The translations under genes and the position numbers were made by a program. This document shows positions 16,966 through 26,505 of a DNA stretch of 64,000 bases, one piece after another. The stretch comes from Fusibacter sp. A1 (GTDB lineage: Bacteria; Bacillota; Clostridia; Peptostreptococcales; Acidaminobacteraceae). The stretch is from contig NZ_QQWI01000012.1 of assembly GCF_004125825.1 (NCBI RefSeq), positions 1-64,000 on the forward strand. Direction: 5' to 3'. Every line of letters starts with the position of its first letter. Positions within the stretch are counted from its first letter, which is position 1. The notes beneath the pieces were generated by a model. That model worked only from the letters and a program-made list of their open reading frames with translations, was not told the origin of the DNA and made no database searches.

Positions 16966-16995
16966 AAAAGCCGTCGAAAAATCGACGGCTTTTTT
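16966..16995. terminator. Terminator after the metal ATPase
   Basis: AAAGCCGTCG pairs with CGACGGCTTT, followed by a T run. It lies between convergent genes and may act in both directions. Confidence 0.87.
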
Positions 16996-17006
16996 AGCGG
17001 GCTTTA

Positions 17007-17912
17007 CTACTCTATGATGATGATGGTTCTTGTCTGAGCATCCCATTCCACTGTTAACCCAAATGTTTCAGCGATGAAACGAAGTGGTAGGATGGTACGG
17101 CTCATGACGATTTCAGCCTGCGAGTCAAATGGAACTTCTACAAAGTCGTTTCCTGGATTTACTGTTCCGACTTTAGCCACGCTTTCGCCGATAGTCAAGA
17201 TGATCACTTTGTTTTCTCTAACAATCGTTACTTCTTGCTTGACGCCATCCCATGTGACAACTGCGCCCAAACCTTCTGCGATAGATCTCACTGGAATCAG
17301 CGTACGGCCGTTTTTGATTAGTGGCGGTACGTCAAATTTGAAAGTGACATCCTCCATGACGATTGAATCGACTGGTAGTGCTGTGAATCCAGAGTATCTG
17401 CTGTAAATTCCATCTAATATGTTCTGGATGTACTCAAGTTCACCTGGTGAGTACGATGCTCTGATAAAGGCTCTAGCATCAAATCTTGCTAAGTTTATGT
17501 CTTTTCTTAATTCTTGGAGTTGAGCAAGGAGTGCCAACAAAGTCTCTGTGTCGCCTGTATAAAGATCTAGATCGATACCGCCACCAGTTGTGATGTCGAT
17601 TTCAATTGCTCCTGATGTTGTAGTGCCTGGACCGTCGTAATTGCCTTCAAGCATTTCGTTGATCTGAGCGATCAGCATCTGGATTTCTTTTCGAAGCATT
17701 CTCATGTAAGCGTCGACAGATTTTCTAGTATACTGCTCTGATTTTCTAAGTGCTTTCATTTCTTGTAGCTGCTGCATACGTTCAATCTTAGTAGTGTCGC
17801 CACCGCTAGTTTGGCCGTTTCCCTTGCCGTTTCCACCGGGGGCTGCCAACACCACGAATGTGCTACTGAAAGTCATCAGTAGGGCAAGTGTTAGGGCTAA
17901 AATCTTCTTCAT
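17007..17912 (-). CDS. Secreted protein with copper-amine-oxidase-like stalk domain
   Basis: A signal peptide (about residues 1-23, ending VLAAPG) is followed by a Gly/Asn-rich linker, a helical region (about 40-165), and a C-terminal 'copper amine oxidase N-terminal-like' stalk domain (about 185-301) with the repeated pattern NGRTLIPVRSIAEGLGAVVTWDG and TILPLRFIAETFGLTVEWD. Such domains are common on cell-surface proteins of Clostridia and usually do not bind copper or act as oxidases. It follows rsgI by ~55 bp on the same strand, with a hairpin GGATCA/TGATCC between, so it probably belongs to the SigI regulon. Its function is unknown. Confidence 0.8.
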   Translation of the reverse strand: MKKILALTLALLMTFSSTFVVLAAPGGNGKGNGQTSGGDTTKIERMQQLQEMKALRKSEQYTRKSVDAYMRMLRKEIQMLIAQINEMLEGNYDGPGTTTSGAIEIDITTGGGIDLDLYTGDTETLLALLAQLQELRKDINLARFDARAFIRASYSPGELEYIQNILDGIYSRYSGFTALPVDSIVMEDVTFKFDVPPLIKNGRTLIPVRSIAEGLGAVVTWDGVKQEVTIVRENKVIILTIGESVAKVGTVNPGNDFVEVPFDSQAEIVMSRTILPLRFIAETFGLTVEWDAQTRTIIIIE

Positions 17913-17966
17913 TATAAATCCTCCTTAGATATTTATGAAATGGATCACTTTAAGAATTGATCCTAT

Positions 17967-18878
17967 TCATCGCTTGTTGTTGTTTTTGTTATTATTATTG
18001 TTTTTGTTGGAGTTTGGATTGACGGTTTTAGTTGGTGTCTGTCTTGATTCTTCAATTTCTGAATCGGTGTCGTTCTTATTCTGATTGTTTGATGGGTGTT
18101 CTATCTCCTTATCTGGTTTGTTACTGTTGTTAGAAGGGTGTTCGTCGTCTTTTTCAGGTGCGTTATTGTTGTTTGAAGGATTCAGTTCATCTGGCATGTT
18201 GCCTTTACCGCTTCCGCTCCCTTGGCCTTGATTGTACATTTCCTTAATCGTATCAATTGTCTGACCAAGTGGCAACATGATTTCGTCAATCACCAGGTAT
18301 TCTTCGCTCATGATTTCTTGGGCCAATGAATACTGATGGACTTGACGGTTTTGGTCAGGGGTGATGAATATTACAACGGATGCTGTATTGTCCGATGCGT
18401 ACTTGGTGTGAAGTCGGGGTGCTATTCCCTTTGGAGCTGAAAGCAAGACCAAAACGCTTTCGTCATCTTGATTAAAATACTCCATGTATCCAGAAATGGC
18501 ATTTGTCACTGCGTCATCGATGCCTTGACCGGAAAGGGTCGACTCGATGTAGAATAAAAGATCAGTGCCGTCTTCGTTTCTGCCGTAAATGTCGATAACA
18601 CGCCTGTATAGGTTGTATTCAAGCGTGATGCTCGGGTTGATGTCGATATCTACAGAGCCGACAGGGACCGCGTATGAGACTACAAATAAGATCAAAACGA
18701 TAGAGAATGCCAAAACAGTTCGTCTCATCTGTCTACTCAGAAAAAAATGCTCCACTTGGTCCGAATCAATCTGTTCTCCCAATGTGGCAGAGGTGTCGTT
18801 CACTTTTTTTACAATCCCCTCAGAAGTCATCACCAGTATCTTATCGGATGACAGTCGTTCAACTACGAGGTACTTCAT
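17967..18878 (-). CDS. rsgI: RsgI-like anti-sigma factor
   Basis: The N-terminal cytoplasmic RsgI domain (about residues 1-52) binds the sigma factor. One membrane helix follows (about 54-74), then the periplasmic RsgI core with DIDINPSITLEYN, a family hallmark, and an Asn/Ser-rich low-complexity tail (about 225-303). RsgI proteins hold SigI inactive until an outside signal triggers release. In cellulolytic Clostridia the C-terminus carries carbohydrate-binding modules; here it is only an Asn-rich tail with PSNN repeats, so the signal is unclear. It is four bases downstream of sigI, the standard pairing. Confidence 0.9.
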   Translation of the reverse strand: MKYLVVERLSSDKILVMTSEGIVKKVNDTSATLGEQIDSDQVEHFFLSRQMRRTVLAFSIVLILFVVSYAVPVGSVDIDINPSITLEYNLYRRVIDIYGRNEDGTDLLFYIESTLSGQGIDDAVTNAISGYMEYFNQDDESVLVLLSAPKGIAPRLHTKYASDNTASVVIFITPDQNRQVHQYSLAQEIMSEEYLVIDEIMLPLGQTIDTIKEMYNQGQGSGSGKGNMPDELNPSNNNNAPEKDDEHPSNNSNKPDKEIEHPSNNQNKNDTDSEIEESRQTPTKTVNPNSNKNNNNNKNNNKR

Positions 18879-18882
18879 AAGA

Positions 18883-19560
18883 TCAGCCCCAATCTATAAA
18901 TGATTTGACTTGTGGGAAATCTTCAAAGAAGATGATCAGCTTGGAAATAATAAAGGAGCGATGTCTTTCGATGCGCTTTCTATTAAAGTCCGGCATGTTT
19001 TCAAAAGCTTTGATCTGAAGTCGATGAGTCTTGATCAGGGCCTTATATGCCGACTCACATGCGTCAAGATCTTTAAAAAGTTCTATGATATACTGTTTTG
19101 TCTTGTTCGCTTTTGGTCTCGCATGCACAAGGTCGAGGTAGTTGATATCGAATTCACGTAATCGATTGGAAAGATTAAGTATTTCAAGCTGCAATTCCTC
19201 CCTAGTGGTCAGTTTTGCAAATTCATCCACCGATTTTGCAGTGAGTTCATTGGGGTAGTTGGTGTCGACCGTTAGCTCCTCATGTGATTTTGTGCGCTTT
19301 GCGATGCGTCCATAATCATAAAGCCGATTTCTTATCACCGCGTAAACAAACGTGTTGAAAGAACCCTTGTTCTCATCGTAGTTACGAAGCGCTTCATAAA
19401 AACCGTACATCGCGATTGCATATGCGTCATCGTTGCTAACGTCGATGTGCTTATTTAGAATTCGACCGGCTATTTTTTTTATGTACTCACGATTGGAGGC
19501 AATTAAAGCGTTCAGCAAATCCTTATCATTTTGAGCATCGAGGATATCCTGTTTTATCAT
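18883..19560 (-). CDS. sigI: RNA polymerase sigma factor SigI
   Basis: The region-2 signature is DDAYAIAMYGFYEALRNYDENKGSFNTFVYAVIRNRLYDYGR, as in SigI of Bacillus and Clostridium. A C-terminal helix-turn-helix lies in the last ~70 residues. The length of 225 residues is usual. AGAGGTG precedes the ATG at 19560. The gene is followed at once by its anti-sigma partner. A possible SigI-type promoter lies upstream, which would allow autoregulation. Confidence 0.9.
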   Translation of the reverse strand: MIKQDILDAQNDKDLLNALIASNREYIKKIAGRILNKHIDVSNDDAYAIAMYGFYEALRNYDENKGSFNTFVYAVIRNRLYDYGRIAKRTKSHEELTVDTNYPNELTAKSVDEFAKLTTREELQLEILNLSNRLREFDINYLDLVHARPKANKTKQYIIELFKDLDACESAYKALIKTHRLQIKAFENMPDFNRKRIERHRSFIISKLIIFFEDFPQVKSFIDWG

Positions 19561-19582
19561 TGATGCACCTCTTAACTATATA

Positions 19583-19610
19583 TACGTATCAAGTAATCAT
19601 ATTTTGGGGT
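19583..19610 (-). promoter_or_regulatory. Possible SigI-dependent promoter of sigI
   Basis: On the minus strand, ACCCC (19606-19610) is followed 19 bases later by CGTA (19583-19586). SigI promoters are described with a C-rich -35 and a CGWA -10. The match is short and so uncertain. Confidence 0.35.
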
Positions 19611-19652
19611 ATTTTATAGTTACCCAGTATAAAATCTCACATTCATATTTAA

Positions 19653-19734
19653 GAGCATAATAATTGAACAGTTGACGGTACTTGATTGGACCTATGTAAA
19701 ATGAATTATTATTATGCTCAAATTTTGGTATAAT
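19653..19734 (+). promoter_or_regulatory. Inverted repeat and promoter upstream of the giant kinase gene
   Basis: GAGCATAATAA (19653-19663) and TTATTATGCTC (19709-19719) form an 11-bp perfect inverted repeat enclosing TTGACG (19672-19677). An extended -10, TGGTATAAT, lies at 19726-19734, about 42 bp before the ATG. The inverted repeat could be an operator. Confidence 0.5.
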
Positions 19735-19775
19735 AAAGAATAGCAAACTGACAAGTGGATGTTTAAGAGGTTATT

Positions 19776-22700
19776 ATGTCTAAAATTGGAACATTTGAAA
19801 TACAAGAGAAATTGAAATCAAATGTAAAACGTTCAATATTCCGAGTGATTACCCCAGATGGAGAAGTATGTATCTTAAAAATATTGCATCAGATGGGATA
19901 CTCGCAGCTCGAGTTGACAAAAATGAAAAAGGAACTGGAGTTTTCTAAAAATCTTGATCCTCGATTTGTTGTGTGCGCGAAAGAGTTTGGTGTGACTGAA
20001 GGCAACGCTTATCTGACCAGCGATGATTTCAACGGTGTATCCCTAGATGATTTGTTGTCGGGAGAACCGATGCCGATCGAAAGATTTCTGCCTCTTGCGG
20101 TGCATATGGTCGAAAGCCTTGCATATATCCATAGTAAAGGGATTGTCCATTGTGATATCAACCCTTCGAATTTTATTGTTTCAGAAGATCTGTCCATTGT
20201 AAAAATAAATGACTTCGGACTGGCCGACTACATATCAAGATCAGGCAGCACGGAAAGAGCCGATTACGATTTTAGCGGAACCGCGTCTTATGTGGCACCC
20301 GAGCAAACGGGCAGGGTGAACCACAATATTGACTTTAGGACCGACTTATATTCTTTAGGTGTTACCTTCTATGAGCTGTTGATCGGTGAAAAACCCTTTG
20401 TTTCAGAAGAAAACGATGTATTATCGCTGATTCACATGCATCTGGCTACAGAGGCGATGCCGCCAAATCAACTTCGAAACGGTATTCCTATTGTGCTTTC
20501 GGATATGATCATGAAGCTTTTATGTAAAGCTCCTGAACAGAGATATCAAAGCATATACGGATTAAAGGAAGATCTGCTTAAATTCAAAAGATTATACGAA
20601 TCCAATGAACCGACACAATTTGAAATAGCTCAAAGAGATGTTTTGAGTTATTTTGTGATGCCTAAAACCAGATTTGGCAGAGATGTCGAAGTGGAGATTA
20701 TGACCAATATCGCATTTCGTGTTCAAAACGGTAACAATGAATGCGTCGCCCTTTTGGGTAAAAGGGGTGTCGGTAAATCCTTTGTGCTTCGTGAACTATC
20801 AAAACAATTCGTGAAGCAAGGAGCATTCCTCATTAATGGAGCCTGTACCATACATCAGACCGGACACGTCTATCAAGGACTTTCAAATGCGATCGGCCAG
20901 ATCATCAATAGGCTTCTTGTAGAGAGTGAAGAGACCATTTTAGAGGTAAAAGAGGAACTTGAGGCTGAAATAGGACCTAATTTAGGTGTTCTGATCAAAG
21001 TAATTCCATCGGTTGAAAAACTGGTAGGACACGTTGAGTTTGAAGGTTCGTTCAATCCTATCGAAGCATCCACAAGGTTTAATCAGGCCTTTACAAAACT
21101 GCTTAAAGTCCTGAAAAGGGATGCCAAGTGGGTAGTGATCATACTAGATCAGTTACATCTTGCGGATGAACCTACCTTGAACTTGATCGAATACATTTTG
21201 GATTCCACGATCAACGAGCACCTGATGGTGATCGGGTCGGTGGATGTCGATGTTTTAAACAGTTCCAACCGTTATCATGATCTTAAGATGCTGCTTAAAG
21301 ACATTCGCGTGTCGACGGTGACATTAGAGGCTTTGAATGTCAAGAATGTTGAACAGTTCATGTTTGATTCATTTAAGCTGCCGATCGCGCAGGGGATCAT
21401 TCTAGCGGAGACTTTGTTCCATAAGACCGATGGTAACCCGTATTTCATCGCCGACCTTCTGCATAAGCTGATCGAAGACAAGCAGTTGTATTTTGATTAT
21501 GAAACAGGTCGCTGGGACTATAATTTGGATGCGGTCCAAAAACTGCCTATCACCAGAAATGTTGTAGACTCAATTATCAAGCGTATAAGCGCTGTTGATG
21601 CTAACACGATTAAAATCATGCAAATATGCGCCGTGTTCAGCGACCGGATCCTGTCGAGTCTTGTTTACGAGCTGGCTGGCATGAGCTATTCCGAGTTTAT
21701 TGCGAGTCTGACGCTCGCGCTAGACAGCGGATTTTTAAAAACCAATGACAATCTGACAGATTTTATTATCGCGCAGTCTCTGGAACATCATGACATCTAT
21801 TTACGTTTTGTCGAAGATGAATTGAAGCTTGAAATCTTGAAGACATTATCAAGTGAAGAACTGCTTGATTTACGTTATCGAGTGGGGATGATTTATTACA
21901 CTACCTATCAGAGTATGAAAAGCAATAGGCTCTTGATAGATATCGTATTCAATTTGAATCATTCACAAGCCCTGATCACGGATCAGAAAGTCAGGATAAA
22001 TTTAGCAAAATACAATTTTGAGATCGCGATGATTTCAAAACAAGCGGTTGCTTATAAAAATGCCTTAGAAGCCATTGAATCCGCGGTACTTGCGATAGGG
22101 CAGCAACCTTTTGAGAACTATTACGATCTTTCTTTTGATGTGTACCTTGAAAGGGCTGAACTGAAATATCTTAACAAGCAGTTTGAAGAAGCTGAGCTTG
22201 AGTTTGACTGGCTCTTTGATGTCGCCACTTCCAACCTCGATAAGGTGAGGGTCAACAGGATCAAACTGATCTTATATGTCAATTTGGGAGAAACCCATAA
22301 GGTGGTCAGTTTGGCGATTAAAACGCTGGAGCTTCTGGACATGAGACTCAGTGAAAAACTCAATGTGTATTCGTTGCTTAAGGATCTGGTGAAGGTTAGG
22401 TATTCAAAACCGGTACGTCAGCCGGGTGATATATTGAGATTGCCAATAGGGCGCGATGAACGTTCAATAATGATTCTAGAAATCCTGAACCTACTGATAT
22501 CGGTTTCTTATTTGATTGATAAATCACTTTTCATTCAGATAATACTTAAGATGATGCTCATCTCGATGAGTCACGGTATCATGCGTCTAAGTCCGTTTGC
22601 ATTCGCAACCTATGGAATCGTCGAAGCCGCTCTCTTTAAACGGTATGTCCATGCGTTACGCCTTGGCAAAACCGGTATAGAGCTAGCAAAGACTGTCAAT

Positions 22701-25700
22701 GACTTTGAAGCACTTAGTAAAACCAATTTTACCGTGGGATTCTTTTTATCACACTGGGTCAACCATATCGCAGACAGCATACCTTATCTTGAAGAAGGCC
22801 AGAAGTTCAGCCATTATAGCGGCGATATGGTCTATTACGCCTATAACACCGCCGGCAAGTATATTGCGATGTTGTCCTCAGGCACCAACCTCGAAACGAT
22901 GACTTCAGAACTTGATTTGATTTTGAAAGATGTCGAGGTGCTCAGGGTGAAGGATGTCTCAAACCTGCTTGTGGCGCTCAAACAATATGTCTATGCCCAG
23001 TCACATGGCACGGACAACTATAAGAGTCTAACTACAGAAGGCTTTGATGAATCGGAGTTCGAGCGTAAACTCAGAACCAGCAATATGCCGTCCATACTCG
23101 CGCATTACATGGTACTGAAAATGAAGTTGCTCTATACATTTGGCGATTATGAGGAAGTTTGCGATATCGCATCAAATCTGAAACCTATTTTGGGCGAGTT
23201 GATGGGACTGTATATCGCTGTGGAATATCATTATTACCTGGCACTTGCCCTACTTGCGCGTGATATGAATCCGCAAAGATTAAAATATGACGACAGCCGT
23301 ATCAAAAATGCGATTAGGTCCTTGAAGCAATACAGTAATGCTAATCCGACCAATTTCGCCCACAAGTACCATCATGTAAAAGGTTGCGTCTATTTTAAGA
23401 AGAACCAATATGAGAACGCCCATCAGGAACTGAAACTTGCACTTCAGTCTGCAAATGAAAAAGGATTCGCTTTTGAAGAGGCGCTGATCTCTGAATCACT
23501 TGCAGATTGCTACGAGAGGCAGAATCTTGCGAGACTGTCTAAAACCTATATCAAAGAGGCCTATATGGCCTTCAGGCAACTGGGCTGCCATGTGAAATGT
23601 GAAATGATGATCAAGACCTTCCAAGAAATCGAATTCCATTCATTGGATTTTGTCAATTTGGAGATGAGTCGATCCATTCAAAGCCATAGCAATCGTTCGA
23701 AGCAGCTTGATACCATACAGATCATGAAGTCGACTCAACGTCTTTCTACTGAATTTGAAGAGGAAAAACTGATTAGGGTCGTTTTGGAGCTGTTACAAGA
23801 AGTTGCCGGTTCTCAAAGAGCCAAGCTGATCTTTAAAGACAATGGACTAAAGATCATCGCAGAACTGCAGGGTGAAGTATTCACACACTATAATGAAGCT
23901 GTTTCTGTGCATAGGTCCCATATGCTGCCTGAGTCTGTGGTCAATTACGTTCACAGGACTCAAGAAAGCGTATTGTTAGAAAACGCCCATGAGACATCGC
24001 AATTTTCAAATGATGACTATATTAAAAACCATCATGTGCTTTCACTGCTGTGTATACCTGTGTATCACAAAGGTCATTACTATGGATTGCTGTATATGGA
24101 AAACAACCTTATGTCAAGGGCCTTCAGAGAAGAAAGACTTGAAATACTTAGGGTGATACTGAATCAGTTTACGATCGCATATGACAATGCGCAGCTTTAC
24201 AGGGCGCTTGAAAAATCGCAATCAGAATTACTGGTACACCAAGAAAATCTTGAGGATCTTGTACGTGAGCGTACCTTTGAACTTTCAAAAACAAAGCTGG
24301 CTATCGAAAATCTTCTCAATTATGTAGGGCAGGGATTCTTATCGATCAGTGAGAGTGGAATCATCAACCCTGCATATTCCAAAGAATGTATCACGATTTT
24401 CAACCATGAAATCGGTGGAGAGCGGTTTGAGACACTTTTTGCACCCTATTCTTCAGGAATGGACGCCACACTCATTAGAGGTGTCGTCGAAAAGATATTC
24501 GAGCTGGAAAGCTATGAAAGAATTAATGCTTATATGTCGTTGCTTCCGGAACGTCTGCTGATAAATGCTAGGACATTTGAAAGCTCCTACCGCTTTATTG
24601 CCAACAAGTACATCAAGCAAATAACAGTCATACTCACAGACATCACCGAGAAACTGCAGCTAGAAAGAGAAATGGAAGAAGAACGTCAGAATCTGAAGAT
24701 GATTGTAAATGTCATCCGTTATCAGAATAATTTCAAAAGCAGCTTAAAGCGCCTCAGGGAATTCTTTGAACACGATTACCTAAGCGTGCTTAAAGTCGGA
24801 TCTGTCAATGACGCGCTGGCAGAAGTGTATCGGATTATCCATACCTTCAAAGGGGATTTCGCACAGTGGTCGCTGGCGGTTACTGCTTCGAAGCTGCATG
24901 TTTTAGAAAACGACCTTCAACATCTGTTTGCAGGAAAACAAAACAACATGTTGACTCCTGAACGCTTGAAGTCGTATCTTGAAAATATCGACGTGGATAG
25001 TCTGATACAAGTGGATCTGACGAAAATAAACCAGTATCTGGGGGATAACTTCATCAACAGCAGTCAGATCATTCAATTGGATACGGACGATTTTGAAGCG
25101 ATAAGGGCAGAGGTTCTGTCCTTGCTTCCAGAACGATATCATCTTGATGTCATTCGGGTCATGCAGCAATTCAAGTATGTCAAGCTATCCGAAGTGTTGA
25201 AGCAGTACAATGACTACATTCTTAATCTGGCGTCTAGCTTTAGAAAAGAAGTTAAACCGATCATCATTGAGGGTGAGGATATAAAATTGGATGAAACAGT
25301 GTACCTTGGATTCCTTAAGTCGCTGATTCACATCTTTAGAAACTCACTCCAATACGGAATCGAAACTACGGATGAGAGGGTGCTGCTCAACAAGCCTGCT
25401 CAAGGAACCATAAGATGTATGGCCAGCGAGTCTGCAAGCAACTTCTCGATTCAGATTATGGATGATGGTGCAGGACTGGACGTTCAGCTGTTGTCAAACA
25501 GACTTGTCGCAATGGGCGAATCGGTGGACGACAAATCGACAGAAGATATTAAACAAGCCATATTCGATCATGGATTCTCAACAGGTGAGGAAGTGACAGA
25601 AGTCAGCGGAAGAGGTGTTGGACTGAATGCGGTCTTTAACGAAGTGATTCATCTTGGAGGCCATATCTCTGTAAAATCCGAGGCTGGGAAATTCACCGCA

Positions 25701-25745
25701 TTTGAAATCTCATTGCCAAAAATCAATAATAACTCTATTGGTTAA
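19776..25745 (+). CDS. Ser/Thr kinase - AAA ATPase - GAF - HPt - CheA-like histidine kinase fusion
   Basis: A 1989-residue signalling protein. In order: a Hanks-type kinase (1-270; catalytic HCDINPSN with D127, DFG at D146, APEQ); an AAA-type ATPase (300-600; Walker A GKRGVGKS at 328-335, Walker B ending at D458); a long helical, TPR-like region (650-1310); a GAF domain (1320-1475); a coiled coil (1478-1510); a PAS-like region (1515-1640); an HPt-like helix pair with HTFKG (H1689); and a CheA-type HATPase (1740-1989; HIFRNSLQYG N-box at N1856, DDGAGLD at D1896, GRGVGLNAV). No CheW-like domain or membrane helix is seen, so it should be cytosolic. Kinase/AAA/GAF/histidine-kinase giants are known; the HPt plus CheA-type end is less usual. 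Confidence 0.87.
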   Translation: MSKIGTFEIQEKLKSNVKRSIFRVITPDGEVCILKILHQMGYSQLELTKMKKELEFSKNLDPRFVVCAKEFGVTEGNAYLTSDDFNGVSLDDLLSGEPMPIERFLPLAVHMVESLAYIHSKGIVHCDINPSNFIVSEDLSIVKINDFGLADYISRSGSTERADYDFSGTASYVAPEQTGRVNHNIDFRTDLYSLGVTFYELLIGEKPFVSEENDVLSLIHMHLATEAMPPNQLRNGIPIVLSDMIMKLLCKAPEQRYQSIYGLKEDLLKFKRLYESNEPTQFEIAQRDVLSYFVMPKTRFGRDVEVEIMTNIAFRVQNGNNECVALLGKRGVGKSFVLRELSKQFVKQGAFLINGACTIHQTGHVYQGLSNAIGQIINRLLVESEETILEVKEELEAEIGPNLGVLIKVIPSVEKLVGHVEFEGSFNPIEASTRFNQAFTKLLKVLKRDAKWVVIILDQLHLADEPTLNLIEYILDSTINEHLMVIGSVDVDVLNSSNRYHDLKMLLKDIRVSTVTLEALNVKNVEQFMFDSFKLPIAQGIILAETLFHKTDGNPYFIADLLHKLIEDKQLYFDYETGRWDYNLDAVQKLPITRNVVDSIIKRISAVDANTIKIMQICAVFSDRILSSLVYELAGMSYSEFIASLTLALDSGFLKTNDNLTDFIIAQSLEHHDIYLRFVEDELKLEILKTLSSEELLDLRYRVGMIYYTTYQSMKSNRLLIDIVFNLNHSQALITDQKVRINLAKYNFEIAMISKQAVAYKNALEAIESAVLAIGQQPFENYYDLSFDVYLERAELKYLNKQFEEAELEFDWLFDVATSNLDKVRVNRIKLILYVNLGETHKVVSLAIKTLELLDMRLSEKLNVYSLLKDLVKVRYSKPVRQPGDILRLPIGRDERSIMILEILNLLISVSYLIDKSLFIQIILKMMLISMSHGIMRLSPFAFATYGIVEAALFKRYVHALRLGKTGIELAKTVNDFEALSKTNFTVGFFLSHWVNHIADSIPYLEEGQKFSHYSGDMVYYAYNTAGKYIAMLSSGTNLETMTSELDLILKDVEVLRVKDVSNLLVALKQYVYAQSHGTDNYKSLTTEGFDESEFERKLRTSNMPSILAHYMVLKMKLLYTFGDYEEVCDIASNLKPILGELMGLYIAVEYHYYLALALLARDMNPQRLKYDDSRIKNAIRSLKQYSNANPTNFAHKYHHVKGCVYFKKNQYENAHQELKLALQSANEKGFAFEEALISESLADCYERQNLARLSKTYIKEAYMAFRQLGCHVKCEMMIKTFQEIEFHSLDFVNLEMSRSIQSHSNRSKQLDTIQIMKSTQRLSTEFEEEKLIRVVLELLQEVAGSQRAKLIFKDNGLKIIAELQGEVFTHYNEAVSVHRSHMLPESVVNYVHRTQESVLLENAHETSQFSNDDYIKNHHVLSLLCIPVYHKGHYYGLLYMENNLMSRAFREERLEILRVILNQFTIAYDNAQLYRALEKSQSELLVHQENLEDLVRERTFELSKTKLAIENLLNYVGQGFLSISESGIINPAYSKECITIFNHEIGGERFETLFAPYSSGMDATLIRGVVEKIFELESYERINAYMSLLPERLLINARTFESSYRFIANKYIKQITVILTDITEKLQLEREMEEERQNLKMIVNVIRYQNNFKSSLKRLREFFEHDYLSVLKVGSVNDALAEVYRIIHTFKGDFAQWSLAVTASKLHVLENDLQHLFAGKQNNMLTPERLKSYLENIDVDSLIQVDLTKINQYLGDNFINSSQIIQLDTDDFEAIRAEVLSLLPERYHLDVIRVMQQFKYVKLSEVLKQYNDYILNLASSFRKEVKPIIIEGEDIKLDETVYLGFLKSLIHIFRNSLQYGIETTDERVLLNKPAQGTIRCMASESASNFSIQIMDDGAGLDVQLLSNRLVAMGESVDDKSTEDIKQAIFDHGFSTGEEVTEVSGRGVGLNAVFNEVIHLGGHISVKSEAGKFTAFEISLPKINNNSIG

Positions 25746-25792
25746 AGTATAAAAGTTCGGGTATTATGTCCTATAAGATAAAGGAGGACATT

Positions 25793-26233
25793 ATGCAATT
25801 TGAATTCAAATCTATGACCGAATCATATGCTAATGAAGTGGTGTCTTGGAAATACGAAGGCGAATACTCTGTTTATGATGTCGATAAAAATAAAACAGAT
25901 ATTGATGAGATGTTGAATCAGACGGAATATGATTGTTTTATCGCAGTAGACGATTACGATGAAGCCGTCGGTTTTCTTGAGTGCGCGTTTGACGATGAGG
26001 ATACTCTTGAAATTGCGAATTTCTTAAGACCGGACCTTACCGGAAAAGGGTTAGGTAATGATTTTGTATCGGCGTGTATCGACTTCGCTTTGGAAAATTA
26101 CGACTATTCGGGTGATAGAGTCAAATTAATCGTACAATCCTTTAACAAGAGAGCGATCAAGGTGTATGAGAGAATAGGCTTTGTTACAATCGAAGAGGGC
26201 GAAGACTGGGTGGAAATGGCATTGGATTTATGA
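25793..26233 (+). CDS. GNAT family N-acetyltransferase
   Basis: A 146-residue acetyltransferase of the GNAT fold. The acetyl-CoA pyrophosphate-binding loop reads LRPDLTGKGLGNDFVSACIDFAL, and the C-terminal part has VQSFNKRAIKVYERIGF, both standard. The start at 25793 follows AAGGAGG at ideal spacing, while the earlier in-frame ATG lacks one. It is acidic, with no clue to the substrate. It follows the giant kinase by ~48 bp and may share its transcript. Confidence 0.87.
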   Translation: MQFEFKSMTESYANEVVSWKYEGEYSVYDVDKNKTDIDEMLNQTEYDCFIAVDDYDEAVGFLECAFDDEDTLEIANFLRPDLTGKGLGNDFVSACIDFALENYDYSGDRVKLIVQSFNKRAIKVYERIGFVTIEEGEDWVEMALDL

Positions 26234-26262
26234 TACAATGCCTATAACCAAGGGGGAGCGTC

Positions 26263-26433
26263 ATGACAGAAAAAGTAAAGGTAAAAGCTTTGGATACGCT
26301 GCGAACGCATTTTACAACAGTGGGTCAAGTGTACGAGGTTGTCGACCAGGATAGCGAGTGTTACAAGATTGTCGACAATAGAGGCAAATACAACTGGATT
26401 CCGAAACGATATATGGAACCAATCGAAGATTAA
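26263..26433 (+). CDS. Small conserved-looking protein of unknown function (56 residues)
   Basis: The frame starts MTEKVKVKALDTLRTHF and ends KRYMEPIED. GGGGGAG precedes the ATG and a terminator follows the stop, so a real gene is likely. The predicted fold is mostly beta (VYEVVDQDSECYKIVDNRGKYNWIPKRY), like a small SH3-type barrel. I do not recognise a family with certainty. Confidence 0.7.
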   Translation: MTEKVKVKALDTLRTHFTTVGQVYEVVDQDSECYKIVDNRGKYNWIPKRYMEPIED

Positions 26434-26437
26434 GTCG

Positions 26438-26474
26438 AAAAAGCTGTTGTCATTTATGACAACAGCTTTTTAAT
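26438..26474. terminator. Terminator after the 56-residue gene
   Basis: AAAAAGCTGTTGTCAT pairs with ATGACAACAGCTTTTT; nearly perfect and symmetric, so probably active both ways. Confidence 0.88.
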
Positions 26475-26505
26475 TTGTTTAAACGGACCTTTGCATACCA
26501 GCCTG

